Shown: piece after piece, positions 6,631-15,018 of the stretch
Numbering within the stretch: position 1 is the first letter of the stretch
How the letters are laid out: each line of letters starts with the position of its first letter
Assembly: GCF_016862175.1 (NCBI RefSeq)
Contig: NZ_BOML01000067.1
Span: 1 to 38,634 of the forward strand
DNA length: 38,634 nt
Direction: 5' to 3'
Origin: Paractinoplanes durhamensis
Lineage (GTDB): Bacteria; Actinomycetota; Actinomycetes; Mycobacteriales; Micromonosporaceae
The notes under the pieces: generated by a model
The model's database searches: none
What the model was told of the DNA's origin: nothing
What the model saw: the letters and a program-made list of their open reading frames with translations, nothing else
Made by a program: the position numbers and the translations under genes

Positions 6631-7518
6631 GTGATCGACGAGGAAGTGCCTGATTTCTGGCGCGCGCTCGGGCTGCCTGGATTGGCTGACGTGCACACCC
6701 ATTTCCTCCCGCCGCGAATGGAACGCCGGGTCTGGGACCACTTCGCCGCCGCCGGGCCACTGATCGGCCGCGAGTGGCCAATTCGGTACAAATCCGATTT
6801 ATCGGAAAGAATCAAAACCCTCGACCGGCTTGGCGTACGGATATTCAGCGCCCTCGCCTACGCCCATAAACCGGACATGGCCGCCGACCTGAACCGATGG
6901 AGCCTGGACTTCGCCGCCACCACCCCGGGCTGCCTGGCCAGCGCCACGTTCTTCCCCGAGCCGTCGGCTGTTGAATACACCCGGGCCGCCCTGGACCGCG
7001 GCGCCCAGATCGTCAAGCTGCACCTGCAGGTGGGCGGCTTCGACCCGCGCGACCCGCAACTCGACGAGGTCTGGGGCCTGCTCGCCGAGACGGGAACGCC
7101 GATCGTGGTGCACGCCGGCTCCGGCCCGGTCGCGCACGGCTTCGTCGGCCCCGCCCCGATCGGCGAGGTCCTCCAGCGGCACCCCGGGCTGGCGATCATC
7201 GTGGCGCACATGGGCGCCCCCGAATACCAGGGCTTCTTCGACCTGGCGACGAGCTACGAGCGGGTCCGGCTCGACACGACGATGGCGTTCACCGACTTCT
7301 TCGAGGAGATGGCACCCTTCCCGGCCGGTCTGCGCCCCCGGCTGCACGACCTGGGCCTGGCCGGAAAAGTCCTCCTGGGCAGCGATTTCCCGAACATCCC
7401 CTACGCGTACGCCCATCAGCTCGAGTCGCTGGCCCGGCTCGATCTCGGCGACGACTGGCTGCGCGCGGTGCTGTGGCACAACGCCCGAGATCTGTTTGGA
7501 ACGACGCCGCGCGGGTGA
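6631..7518 (+). CDS. Amidohydrolase family protein (TIM-barrel metal-dependent hydrolase)
   Basis: A 295-residue protein of the amidohydrolase-2 superfamily. Metal-site motifs are in order: DVHTHF (HxH, residues about 20-25), IVKLHLQV, VVHAGSG, IVAHMG and, near the end, LLGSDFP with the conserved Asp. The family includes decarboxylases and hydrolases of small ring or acid substrates; the substrate is not evident here. I chose the GTG at 6631 because GGGGGAAG lies eight bases upstream; the frame is open from a GTG at 6595, which has no ribosome-binding site. It runs away from the MFS operon and stands before the small membrane peptide and PfkB genes. Confidence 0.88.
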   Translation: MIDEEVPDFWRALGLPGLADVHTHFLPPRMERRVWDHFAAAGPLIGREWPIRYKSDLSERIKTLDRLGVRIFSALAYAHKPDMAADLNRWSLDFAATTPGCLASATFFPEPSAVEYTRAALDRGAQIVKLHLQVGGFDPRDPQLDEVWGLLAETGTPIVVHAGSGPVAHGFVGPAPIGEVLQRHPGLAIIVAHMGAPEYQGFFDLATSYERVRLDTTMAFTDFFEEMAPFPAGLRPRLHDLGLAGKVLLGSDFPNIPYAYAHQLESLARLDLGDDWLRAVLWHNARDLFGTTPRG

Positions 7519-7589
7519 AGATCCGCGAGGGGCGTGCGCGGGCATGCCACGATCATGTAATAGCCCACGGGTCGTGGAGGGAGGCCGAC

Positions 7590-7745
7590 ATGAAGAAGGC
7601 ACTCGGCTGGATCCTGCTCATCCTGCTCATCTTCTACATCGGCACCAGCCCCGGCCCGGCCGCGGACGTCGCCCGCAGCCTGGGCGACGGCATCGCCGAA
7701 GCGTTCCGAGGCATCGGCACGTTCTTCCAAAACCTCTCGACGTGA
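7590..7745 (+). CDS. Small single-pass membrane peptide
   Basis: A 51-residue peptide beginning MKKALGWILLILLIFYIGT, a positively charged end followed by one transmembrane helix. It continues as an amphipathic stretch (VARSLGDGIAEAFRGIGTFF). A strong GGAGGGAGG (7576-7584) precedes the ATG by six bases. Its stop overlaps the GTG start of the PfkB-type kinase (GTGA), so the two are translationally coupled. No function is known to me; similar short peptides are frequent in actinomycetes and often unannotated. Confidence 0.8.
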   Translation: MKKALGWILLILLIFYIGTSPGPAADVARSLGDGIAEAFRGIGTFFQNLST

Positions 7746-8584
7746 CCCACCTGCTCTGCGCCGGTCTGGCCACGGTGGACCTCCTCTACCAGGTCGACCG
7801 GATCCCCAGGATCGACGAGAAGGCGCAGGCCACCGGCTTCGATGTCGCGGCGGGCGGACCGGCCGCGAATGCCGCCGTGACGGCGGCCGCGCTGGGCGCG
7901 GAGGTCACTCTGGTCACCGCGATCGGCGCCCATCCGCTGGGCGACCTCATCCGCACCGACCTGCACATTCATGGCGTACGGGTGATCGACGCGGCCGCCG
8001 GCTCCACGACACCGCCGCCGGTCTCCGCGATCACCGTGCTGAGCGGCACCGGACAGCGGACGATCGTCAGCCGCAACGCCGGTGAGCTGCTGGTCCGCGT
8101 ACCGGAAAAGGGTCTGCCCGACGCCGACCTGACGCTTGTCGACGGGCATCACCCCGCCCTGGCCGTGGCGGCGGCGCGCAGCGCACGCCGCCTGATCGTC
8201 GACGCCGGCACCTGGCGCCCGGTGTTCACCGAGATCCTGCCGTTCGCCGAGGTGGTGGCCGCGTCGGCGGCCTTCCGGCACCCGGCCGAGGCCGCGCCGA
8301 CCGACGAGGCGCTGGCCACCGCGATCGGCGCACCGCACGTGCTGGTGACGCACGGCCCCGACCCGATCAACTGGTTCAGCGGCAGCGAGGCCGGCGCCGT
8401 CGAGGTCCGGCCGGTCGAGGCGGTCGACACCACCGGAGCCGGCGACGCCTTCCACGGTGCCCTGGCGGTCGCACTCGCCGACGCCGGCCTCCCGGAAGCG
8501 ATCTGCTTCGCGAGCCGGGTGGCCGGCGTGCGAGTCCGGCACTCCGGGCCGCGAGCGTGGCTCGCGGCCCTCGGTCGCCGCTGA
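7742..8584 (+). CDS. PfkB family carbohydrate kinase
   Basis: A 280-residue ribokinase-fold kinase. The glycine pair of PfkB signature 1 is in FDVAAGGPAANAAVTAAALG (residues 34-53). Signature 2 is DTTGAGDAF (229-237), where Asp235 is the catalytic base and the Gly-rich turn forms the anion hole. Such enzymes phosphorylate sugars, nucleosides or similar alcohols with ATP. The substrate cannot be named. The GTG start at 7742 overlaps the stop of the small membrane peptide. The last codons contain a perfect hairpin that probably serves as terminator, and the stop is immediately next to the stop of htpG on the other strand. Confidence 0.9.
   Translation: MTHLLCAGLATVDLLYQVDRIPRIDEKAQATGFDVAAGGPAANAAVTAAALGAEVTLVTAIGAHPLGDLIRTDLHIHGVRVIDAAAGSTTPPPVSAITVLSGTGQRTIVSRNAGELLVRVPEKGLPDADLTLVDGHHPALAVAAARSARRLIVDAGTWRPVFTEILPFAEVVAASAAFRHPAEAAPTDEALATAIGAPHVLVTHGPDPINWFSGSEAGAVEVRPVEAVDTTGAGDAFHGALAVALADAGLPEAICFASRVAGVRVRHSGPRAWLAALGRR
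8546..8570. terminator. GC-rich hairpin at the pfkB/htpG convergent junction
   Basis: GGGCCGCGAGC and GCTCGCGGCCC are perfect 11-base arms around a three-base loop. The hairpin sits inside the last codons of the kinase gene, 14 bases before its stop. There is no intergenic DNA between the two stop codons, so terminator function must lie within coding sequence. It has no U-tract; actinomycete terminators often lack one. Confidence 0.65.
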
Positions 8585-10426
8585 TCAGACGGTCTTGGCC
8601 AGCCGGTCCGCGAGCAGCTTCGCGAAGCGGGCCGGGTCCTCCAGGTCGCCGCCCTCGGCCAGCAGTGCCGTCCCGTACAGCAGCTCGGCGGTCTCCGGCA
8701 GGGCGTCATCGTCCGCGCTGGTCTCGTGGGCCGTGCGCAGGCCGCTGACCAGCGGGTGGTTCGGGTTGAGCTCGAGGATCCGCTTGACCCGCGGGCCGTC
8801 CTGGCCCATCGCCCGGTACATCTTCTCCAGCGCCGGCGTGATGTCGTCGGTGTCGCTGACCAGGCAGGCCGCGCTGGTGGTGAGCCGGTGCGACAGGCGT
8901 ACGTCCTTGACCTGCTCCTCGAGCTTCTCCTTGAGGAAGGTGAGCAGCGGCGCGAAATCGCCTTCCGGCTCCGGCTCTTCCTTGTCCTTAGGCAGGTCGA
9001 CGTTGCCGCGGGCGACCGACTGCAGCTTCTTGCCGTCGAAGTCGGGCACCGCCTCGACCCAGATCTCGTCGACCGGGTCGGTGAGGATCAGCACCTCGTA
9101 GTCCTGCGCCTGGAAGGCTTCCATGTGCGGCGAGTTCTCGACCTGGGACCGGGAGTCGCCGGTGAGGTAGTAGATCTCCTCCTGGCCCTCCTTCATCCGC
9201 TCCACGTAGGCGGCGAGGGTGGTCGGCTCGGTGCCGGCCGTGGACGAGAAGGTGGCGATGTCGAGGATGGCCTTCTGGTTGTCCTGGTCGTTGAGCAGGC
9301 CTTCCTTGACCGCCTTGCCGAACTCGCGCCAGAACGTCGCGTACTTCTCCGGGTTGTTGGCCAGCAGGTCCTTGATCGTCGACAGCACCTTCTTGACCAG
9401 GCGCCGGCGGATCATCTGGATGTGCCGGTCCTGCTGGAGGATCTCCCGGGAGATGTTCAGCGACAGGTCGGCCGCGTCCACCACGCCCTTGACGAAGCGC
9501 AGGTAGTCGGGGATCAGCTCCTTGCTGTCGTCCATGATGAAGACGCGCTTGACGTAGAGCTGCAGGCCGCGCGGCGAGTCCCGCTGGAACAGGTCGTGCG
9601 GGGCCCGGGACGGCAGGAAGAGCAGCGCCTCGTACTCGAAGGTGCCCTCCGCCTTCATGTTGATGATCTCGAGCGGGTCGCTCCAGTCGTGGCTGATGTG
9701 CCGGTAGAACTGGTGGTACTCCTCGTCGGTCACCTCGGAGCGCGGCCGCGCCCACAACGCCTTCATTGAATTCAGAGTGTCGACCTGTTCCCCCGAGCGC
9801 ATCTTGATGGGGAACGAGATGAAGTCGGAGTATCGCTTGACGATCTCCTTGATCTTCCACTCGTCGGCGTAGTCGTAGAGCGCGTCCTCCTCGTCCTTCG
9901 GGCGAAGGTGGACGGTCACCGTGGTGCCCACGGGCGCGTCCGGCGCGTCGTCGATCGTGTAGGTGCCCTCGCCGGCCGACTCCCACCGGGTGCCGTGGCC
10001 CTCGGTGCCGGCCTTGCGGGTCACCAGCTCGACCTTGTCGGCGACCATGAACGTCGAGTAGAACCCGACGCCGAACTGGCCGATCAGCTCCGGCGACTCC
10101 TTGGCCTCCTTGAGCTTGGTGAGCAGCTCCGCCGTACCCGACTTGGCGATCGTGCCGATCAGCTCGACCACCTCTTCGTGGGTCATGCCGATGCCGTTGT
10201 CGCGGATCGTGAGGGTGCGCGCCTCGGTGTCGGCCTCGATCTCGATGTGCAGATCGGAGGTGTCCGCCTCGAGCCCGTCCTGCAGCGTGGCCAGACGCAG
10301 CTTGTCGAGCGCGTCGGAGGCATTCGAGATCAGCTCACGCAGGAAGATGTCCTTGTTCGAATAGATCGAATGGACCATCAGCTGCAGAAGCTGCCGGGCC
10401 TCGGCCTGGAACTCCAACGTCTCCAA
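8585..10426 (-). CDS. htpG: Molecular chaperone HtpG (Hsp90)
   Basis: About 613 residues, normal for bacterial Hsp90. The GHKL ATPase domain is clear: ELISNASDALDKLR (helix with the catalytic Glu and Asn), DNGIGM and GQFGVGFYSTFM (lid glycines). The middle domain has ALWARPRSEV, and the C-terminal dimerisation domain ends ELLYGTALLAEGGDLEDPARF. It is an ATP-driven cytoplasmic dimer that helps fold or remodel client proteins under stress. The frame opens with GTG at 10435, but I prefer the TTG at 10426: GGGGAG lies eight bases before it, and the protein then begins METLEFQAEARQLLQLM as in other members. No HrcA or HspR operator was seen upstream. Confidence 0.97.
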   Translation of the reverse strand: METLEFQAEARQLLQLMVHSIYSNKDIFLRELISNASDALDKLRLATLQDGLEADTSDLHIEIEADTEARTLTIRDNGIGMTHEEVVELIGTIAKSGTAELLTKLKEAKESPELIGQFGVGFYSTFMVADKVELVTRKAGTEGHGTRWESAGEGTYTIDDAPDAPVGTTVTVHLRPKDEEDALYDYADEWKIKEIVKRYSDFISFPIKMRSGEQVDTLNSMKALWARPRSEVTDEEYHQFYRHISHDWSDPLEIINMKAEGTFEYEALLFLPSRAPHDLFQRDSPRGLQLYVKRVFIMDDSKELIPDYLRFVKGVVDAADLSLNISREILQQDRHIQMIRRRLVKKVLSTIKDLLANNPEKYATFWREFGKAVKEGLLNDQDNQKAILDIATFSSTAGTEPTTLAAYVERMKEGQEEIYYLTGDSRSQVENSPHMEAFQAQDYEVLILTDPVDEIWVEAVPDFDGKKLQSVARGNVDLPKDKEEPEPEGDFAPLLTFLKEKLEEQVKDVRLSHRLTTSAACLVSDTDDITPALEKMYRAMGQDGPRVKRILELNPNHPLVSGLRTAHETSADDDALPETAELLYGTALLAEGGDLEDPARFAKLLADRLAKTV

Positions 10427-10621
10427 ATCCAACACTCCCCATGATCGCCGTCGTGGTCATTCCCCCCGATCGTATGACCCCAGCGTCACCGGCCCGGCAC
10501 CGGCCGGGTTCCCTCACCCCGGCGCGTTCCCGGGCCGCGACCCGGCGCGCCTCGAAGATCAGCAGCAGGACGGCAGCCAGGGCAAACGCGACGTGACTGA
10601 GATTGATCATCCAGGCTTATG

Positions 10622-11524
10622 TCATGGCTGCCCGGCGACATCCGGCCGGTAGCCGAGGAACGTGGTGACCTCGGAGATCAGCTCGTCGCCGAACTCGAAG
10701 ACCAGCAGCGCGAACCGCTCGAACGACCCGCCCGGCCCGGTCGGCCGCTCCTGCCAGAGGGCCAGCCCGCCGTTGGCCGCCTCGGCCACCATCCGGGCAC
10801 CGTGACACGACCCGTCGGAGTTGGCCATCACCGTCGCCACCGTCTCCCGGCCCCGGATCCACCAGGTGAACGGCGGCATCGAGTTGATCACGTCGGCCTG
10901 CAGGAGCGCGACCAGGGCGGCGATGTCGTCCCGCTCGAAGGCGTCGGCGTAGCGCTCGACCAGCGACCGTTTCGCCTCGTCGGACAGCGGGCTCGGCGCT
11001 TGCAGGCCGGTCGTGCGCAGGGTGGCCCGGGCCCGCTGCAGCGCGCTGGTCACCGACGGCACGGTGGTGTCGAGCAGCCCGGCCACCTCGTCGGCCGGCC
11101 AGCAGAACACGTCGCGAAGGATCAGCACCGCCCGCTGCCGGGCCGGCAGATGCTGCAGGGCGGCCACGAACGCGAGCCGCACAGTGTCCCGCCGCACCGC
11201 CACATCGGCCGGGTCGAGCACCCGGTCGACGATCGGCAGCACCCAGGTCGATTCGGGCAGCGGCGCGCCGAGCACCATGGTGGCCTCGAAGTCGACCGCG
11301 CGGGCCCGCCGCTGCGCCGACCGCAGCATGTCGAGACACACGTTGGTGGCGATCCGGTAGACCCAGGTGCGCACCGAGCCGCGGGCCGGGTCGTAGTCGC
11401 CGCCGTGCTTCCAGGCGCGCAGCATCGTCTCCTGCGCCGCATCCTCGGCCTCGAAGGGCGACCCGAGCATCCGGTAGGCGAACCCGACGAGCTCCGGCCG
11501 CAGCGCCGCGAGCTGCGCCTCCAT
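10622..11524 (-). CDS. ECF sigma factor with SnoaL-like C-terminal domain (TIGR02960/SigG type)
   Basis: A 300-residue sigma-70 family protein. Region 2 is ELVGFAYRMLGSPFEAEDAAQETMLRAW plus RTWVYRIATNVCLDMLR (residues about 9-75). Region 4 is AFVAALQHLPARQRAVLILRDVF with the HTH DEVAGLLDTTVPSVTSALQRAR (about 130-185). The last 110 residues form a SnoaL/NTF2-like domain (RYADAFERDDIAALVALL, MPPFTWWIRGRETV), usual in this subgroup, where it modulates activity in place of an anti-sigma factor. The ATG overlaps the stop of the beta-lactamase-fold gene (TGATG), so the two are coupled. Target promoters are unknown. Confidence 0.92.
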   Translation of the reverse strand: MEAQLAALRPELVGFAYRMLGSPFEAEDAAQETMLRAWKHGGDYDPARGSVRTWVYRIATNVCLDMLRSAQRRARAVDFEATMVLGAPLPESTWVLPIVDRVLDPADVAVRRDTVRLAFVAALQHLPARQRAVLILRDVFCWPADEVAGLLDTTVPSVTSALQRARATLRTTGLQAPSPLSDEAKRSLVERYADAFERDDIAALVALLQADVINSMPPFTWWIRGRETVATVMANSDGSCHGARMVAEAANGGLALWQERPTGPGGSFERFALLVFEFGDELISEVTTFLGYRPDVAGQP

Positions 11525-12492
11525 CACGACACCTCCAGGATCGCGTCGCTGACCGCACACTGGAACGGCGACCGCCCCGGCCCGCCACCGAGCCGGTTGG
11601 TCAGGTAGGCGACGACCAGCCCCCGCGACGGATCCGCCCACCCGAAGCAGGCGTTCGACCCGTTGTGCCCGAACGCGAGCGGGTCACTGAGGCTCCCGAA
11701 GTAGCGCTGCCGCCCGGGTTGCCCCAGCTGAAACCCTTCCGACCAGCGGATCGGCATCCCCGACAGCAGGTCGGTCTCCCCTTCGCTGGTCGGCGTGGTG
11801 GCATCGTGCCAGCTCCCGTCGTCGAGCAGCGCCTGGTAGAACCGGGCCAGGTCCCGCGCAGTGCCGGCCGTGGTCGCGGCCGGAATCACCGCGTCCCGCA
11901 CCGCCCGCCGGTTGAACATTGCCCGCGGCACCGCCGGCCCACCCTCGACCGGCACCCGCGACCCGCCCATCCGGGTGTGCCGCATGCCGGCCGGCGCAAA
12001 GATCTCGTCCCGGAAGACATCCGCGAGCGGCCGCCCGGTCACCCGCCGCACGACCTCGCCGAGAAGAAACCCGAAGCTGAGAATGTGATAGGCGGGCACG
12101 GCCCCCGGAGCGCTGTGCGCCCGGGCCCGCGCCAGCGCGCGAACAGACAAACCCCAGTGGGTAGCGCGAAGTGCATCCCCACGCACACTTCTTGCGTACG
12201 GAAGTCCCGAGCGGTGCCGCAGCACATGCCGGATGGTGATCCCGCCTTTGTCCTGAGCCCCGAACTCGGGCCAGTACCGGGCGATCGGATCATCGAGGTC
12301 GAAGGCACCCTGCCCGGCAAGCCGGTGCACGACCATGGCGATGAACGGTTTCCCGGCGGAGAACAGCAGAAACGGCGTGTCGGCATCGACACCCCAGGCC
12401 CGATCGAGAACCACTTCGCCATCACGCAGCACACAGAGCTGCGCGAGCGCGCCACCCTCCTCGACCAGCTCCACCGCGCGCCCGAACTCCAC
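11524..12492 (-). CDS. Serine beta-lactamase/esterase-fold hydrolase (class C-like)
   Basis: About 322 residues of the beta-lactamase-related/penicillin-binding transpeptidase-like fold. The motifs are FSAGKPF (SxxK, nucleophile Ser and general-base Lys), Y-H-I within PAYHILSFGFLLGEVVRRVTG, and GHNGSNACFGW (HxG replacing KTG). There is no signal peptide, which suggests a cytoplasmic esterase or peptidase rather than a secreted beta-lactamase. The start is uncertain. I chose GTG 12492, with TAATGT seven bases upstream as a possible leaderless -10; farther upstream the frame is a shadow of the PKS gene. It is cotranscribed with the ECF sigma gene downstream. It diverges from a truncated polyketide synthase gene. 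Confidence 0.85.
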   Translation of the reverse strand: MEFGRAVELVEEGGALAQLCVLRDGEVVLDRAWGVDADTPFLLFSAGKPFIAMVVHRLAGQGAFDLDDPIARYWPEFGAQDKGGITIRHVLRHRSGLPYARSVRGDALRATHWGLSVRALARARAHSAPGAVPAYHILSFGFLLGEVVRRVTGRPLADVFRDEIFAPAGMRHTRMGGSRVPVEGGPAVPRAMFNRRAVRDAVIPAATTAGTARDLARFYQALLDDGSWHDATTPTSEGETDLLSGMPIRWSEGFQLGQPGRQRYFGSLSDPLAFGHNGSNACFGWADPSRGLVVAYLTNRLGGGPGRSPFQCAVSDAILEVS

Positions 12493-12564
12493 GAGCCCGA
12501 CATTAGTCTTCCCGGCCCGGCGCGGGCCCGACGGTTCCTTCGCCGAGCCGTGACACCTGTCGCA

Positions 12565-13455
12565 GTGATCGACAACGATACGGTTCCGGGATGTCAAGAA
12601 TCGATCGATGTGGGCCGCCGGCTCGGTGCGGACGCCGTTGCCGCGGCCCTGGCCGCTGCCGGTCTGCTGCCGTCCGACGTCGACCTGATCGTGACGACCT
12701 CGGTGACCGGGCTGGCCGTCCCCAGCCTGGACGCGCGGATCGCCCACCGGCTCGGGCTGCGTGACGACGTCAAGCGAATGCCGCTGTTCGGACTGGGATG
12801 CGTCGCGGGTGCGGCCGGCATCGCCCGGATCCACGACTACCTCGAGGGCCGTCCGGACGACGTGGCGGTGCTCCTGTCGGTCGAGTTGTGCTCGCTCACC
12901 TTCCAGCGCGACGACACCTCGACGGCGAACCTGGTCGGCTCCGGCCTGTTCGGCGATGGCGCGGCGGCCGTCGTGGTCATCGGGGAACGGCGCGCGGCGA
13001 CGGCCGGGCACGGCCACGCGCCCCGGGTGCGGGCGACACGCAGCCGGCTCTACCCGGACTCCGAGCGGGTCATGGGCTGGGACATCGGCGAGACCGGTTT
13101 CCGACTCGTGCTCGCGGCCACGGTCCCCGACATCGTCGACACCTACCTGAAGGGTGACGTCGAGACCTTCCTCGCCGCGCACGGGCTGGCCGTGAGCGAC
13201 GTCGACACCTGGATCGCCCACCCGGGCGGTCCGAAAGTCATCGAGGCCATCGTTCGCACCCTGGGTCTGAAACCGGACGCTCTCGACGTGACGCGACGCA
13301 GCCTGGCGTCGGTAGGGAACCTGTCCTCCTCGTCCGTACTGCACGTCCTGCAGGAGACGCTGGCGACCCGTGACCCCGGTGCCACGAGGCACCCGGCCAT
13401 GATGCTCGCCATGGGGCCGGGCTTCTGCTCGGAGCTGGTGCTCCTGGACTGGTGA
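12565..13455 (+). pseudogene. N-terminally truncated type III polyketide synthase
   Basis: From about 12595 the translation matches the bacterial type III PKS (chalcone synthase-like) pattern to the end. It has VTTSVTGLAVPSLDARIAHR, the catalytic Cys in FGLGCVAGAAG, the SVELCSLTFQRDDTS block, GLFGDGAAAVV, the catalytic His in HPGGPKVIEA, the catalytic Asn in GNLSSSSVLHVL, and the terminal GPGFCSELVLLDW. Family members are about 350 residues; here only about 290 remain, and the first 80-100 (the N-terminal half of the first thiolase subdomain) are missing. GTG codons at 12565 or 12610 could start translation, but neither has a good ribosome-binding site. The missing part would lie where the divergent beta-lactamase-fold gene begins. 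All catalytic residues survive, so the loss is probably recent. Probably not a working enzyme. Confidence 0.8.
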
Positions 13456-13474
13456 GCACCCCGGGCTCATCTGC

Positions 13475-13541
13475 ACGCCTCGGTAGCCGACGAGGCGTTC
13501 CCAGCCCATAGCGCCGAACGCGACAGCAGGTCACTGTCGCG
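13475..13541. terminator. Two perfect hairpins between convergent genes
   Basis: Hairpin 1 has arms ACGCCTCG (13475-13482) and CGAGGCGT (13491-13498). Hairpin 2 has arms CGCGACAG (13519-13526) and CTGTCGCG (13534-13541) with a seven-base loop. They fill the space between the PKS remnant and the convergent DUF998 gene, so a bidirectional terminator is likely. Confidence 0.65.
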
Positions 13542-13561
13542 CTGATCTGGTCGGCCTCGTC

Positions 13562-14239
13562 TCAGGATCGCGTAAGAGCGGATCGCTCTGTCTTAGCCGA
13601 GGTTTCAGCTTTCGTGGTGCCGGTCAGGGCGCGCATCGCGTACGCCGCCTGCCACAGACCCATGAAGAGGACGGGCAGTCGTTCGTAGAGACCGGCCGGT
13701 GAGTTCCCGCCGTCCTGACCGTGCGCGGCGGTGACGGCCGCGAAGAAGGCCGCAAGGGCGATCAGCGACGCCGTGCTGCAGCCGATGGAGAACAAGGCCC
13801 AGCCGGCGAGCGGACGGCGCAGCGCGGCGACGGCGGCGACCGGGAAGGCGAGAAACACCAGCAGAGCGCCCGTGTTATGGACATCGCCGGTGGCGGTGAC
13901 GACGGTGGGCTCGCCGGGTGGAAAGCCCAGAACAGGATCGGTGCGGAACGGACCGATGAGGATCAGGCCCAAGCCGGCCAGGGCGAGGAGCGCGTAGGCC
14001 GAGGTCCGCAATGCCGCTGAACGGCGGAGCCCTTCGGCGAAGCACAGGGTGAGGACGCCGTACAGCACGAAGTTGGCGATCTGAACCCAGCCGTACTGAG
14101 CCAGGCTGAGAGTGCTGATGGTGTCGTGCCCGGAGCTGTAGCCGGGCTGTATCGCTCCGTTGATCGTGAAAGTCGCGGCGAACAGCACCGGGCCGGCCGC
14201 GCCGAGCGCCAGCAACACTCGTGTACTACGTACGCTCAT
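13562..14239 (-). CDS. DUF998 family membrane protein
   Basis: A 225-residue integral membrane protein with about six hydrophobic segments. These include VLLALGAAGPVLFAATFTI at the start, IANFVLYGVLTLCFAEGL, AYALLALAGLGLILIGPF and GALLVFLAFPVAAVAAL. The PGYSSGHDTISTLSL segment after the first helix and the FRTDP motif after the third are typical of DUF998 proteins. No biochemical function is established for the family. It diverges from a TetR gene, with a perfect operator-like repeat ending four bases upstream of its ATG, so it is very probably the regulator's target. Confidence 0.88.
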   Translation of the reverse strand: MSVRSTRVLLALGAAGPVLFAATFTINGAIQPGYSSGHDTISTLSLAQYGWVQIANFVLYGVLTLCFAEGLRRSAALRTSAYALLALAGLGLILIGPFRTDPVLGFPPGEPTVVTATGDVHNTGALLVFLAFPVAAVAALRRPLAGWALFSIGCSTASLIALAAFFAAVTAAHGQDGGNSPAGLYERLPVLFMGLWQAAYAMRALTGTTKAETSAKTERSALTRS

Positions 14240-14242
14240 AAA

Positions 14243-14272
14243 TACAACGTACACATGGTTGGATACGTTGTA
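14243..14272. promoter_or_regulatory. Perfect 9-bp inverted repeat, probable TetR operator
   Basis: TACAACGTA (14243-14251) and TACGTTGTA (14264-14272) are exact reverse complements separated by 12 bases. The repeat fills most of the 56-base gap between the divergent DUF998 and TetR genes. Further GTAC-containing half-sites lie inside the first codons of the DUF998 gene (CTACGTACG). Confidence 0.85.
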
Positions 14273-14295
14273 CACACGAGTGAGAAGGTGACCTG

Positions 14296-15018
14296 ATGTC
14301 ACTGTGGGAACGGCTCGACCGGCCCGGCGACCCCGCCCATCAAGCACGGCCCGCCCTGACTGTGCAGAGAATCGCCACGGTGGCAGTGGGCATCGCGGAC
14401 ACGAACGGGCTCGGCGCCATCACCATGCGCCGCCTCGCCAAAGATCTGGGCGTGGCCCCGATGGCCGCTTACCGGCACGTGGAGGGCAAGGACGACGTCC
14501 TCGAGCTGATGGTGGACCACGTCTACGGTGAAGTGAAGTTGCCCGCAGCCACCGACTGGCGAACGACCATGCGAGCCCTCGCCTGCGGCGTCCGCGCGCT
14601 CGTGCTCGAACACCCATGGCTCACGCAACTCCCCGCAACGCGGGCGGTGTTCGAACTGACTCCCGCCCGGATGGCTCTGGCCGAACGAGCGCTCGCCGCG
14701 CTGCGCGGTGCCGGAATCGACGCTGACACGTCGATGAGCATCTTCCGCACGGTCACCGCCTACGTGCATGGCGCCACCAGCAACGAACTCGGCTTAAGAC
14801 AGCTGATGGCCGACCAAGGCTGGACCGACGGCGCTGAATCCCGCACTGGCCTCGCGAGCCGGATGACCTGGCTGCTGAACACCGGCCGCTACCCCACATT
14901 CGAGCGCTACATCCGCGAGGCCGCCCACAAGGACGACCCGCAATGGCAGTTCGATGTCGGACTCGACGCCCTCCTCGACGGCATCGCGACCCGCATCAGC
15001 CGACCGCGCCGATCTTGA
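14296..15018 (+). CDS. TetR family regulator with TetR_C_1-type ligand domain
   Basis: A 240-residue regulator. The helix-turn-helix region is residues about 22-70: LTVQRIATVAVGIADTNGLG, AITMRRLAKDLGVAPMAAYR and HVEGKDDVLELMVDHVYGE. The C-terminal part (TDWRTTMRALACGVRALVLEHPWL, then FRTVTAYVHGATSNEL) is the longer ligand domain of the TetR/ActII branch. AGAAGG lies about eight bases before the ATG. It is divergent from the DUF998 membrane gene and separated from it by the perfect inverted repeat it presumably binds. Confidence 0.93.
   Translation: MSLWERLDRPGDPAHQARPALTVQRIATVAVGIADTNGLGAITMRRLAKDLGVAPMAAYRHVEGKDDVLELMVDHVYGEVKLPAATDWRTTMRALACGVRALVLEHPWLTQLPATRAVFELTPARMALAERALAALRGAGIDADTSMSIFRTVTAYVHGATSNELGLRQLMADQGWTDGAESRTGLASRMTWLLNTGRYPTFERYIREAAHKDDPQWQFDVGLDALLDGIATRISRPRRS

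Noticed and set aside
10335..10610. Minus-strand frame of 91 codons upstream of htpG with a membrane-like start (MINLSHVAFALAAVLLLIFE)
   Set aside because: It runs into the htpG coding region in another frame, and only the first 25 residues look protein-like; no clear ribosome-binding site. A truncated or frameshifted membrane gene cannot be excluded.
11524..12492. Possible secreted class C beta-lactamase resistance gene
   Set aside because: No signal peptide and HxG in place of KTG; more likely an esterase or peptidase of the same fold.
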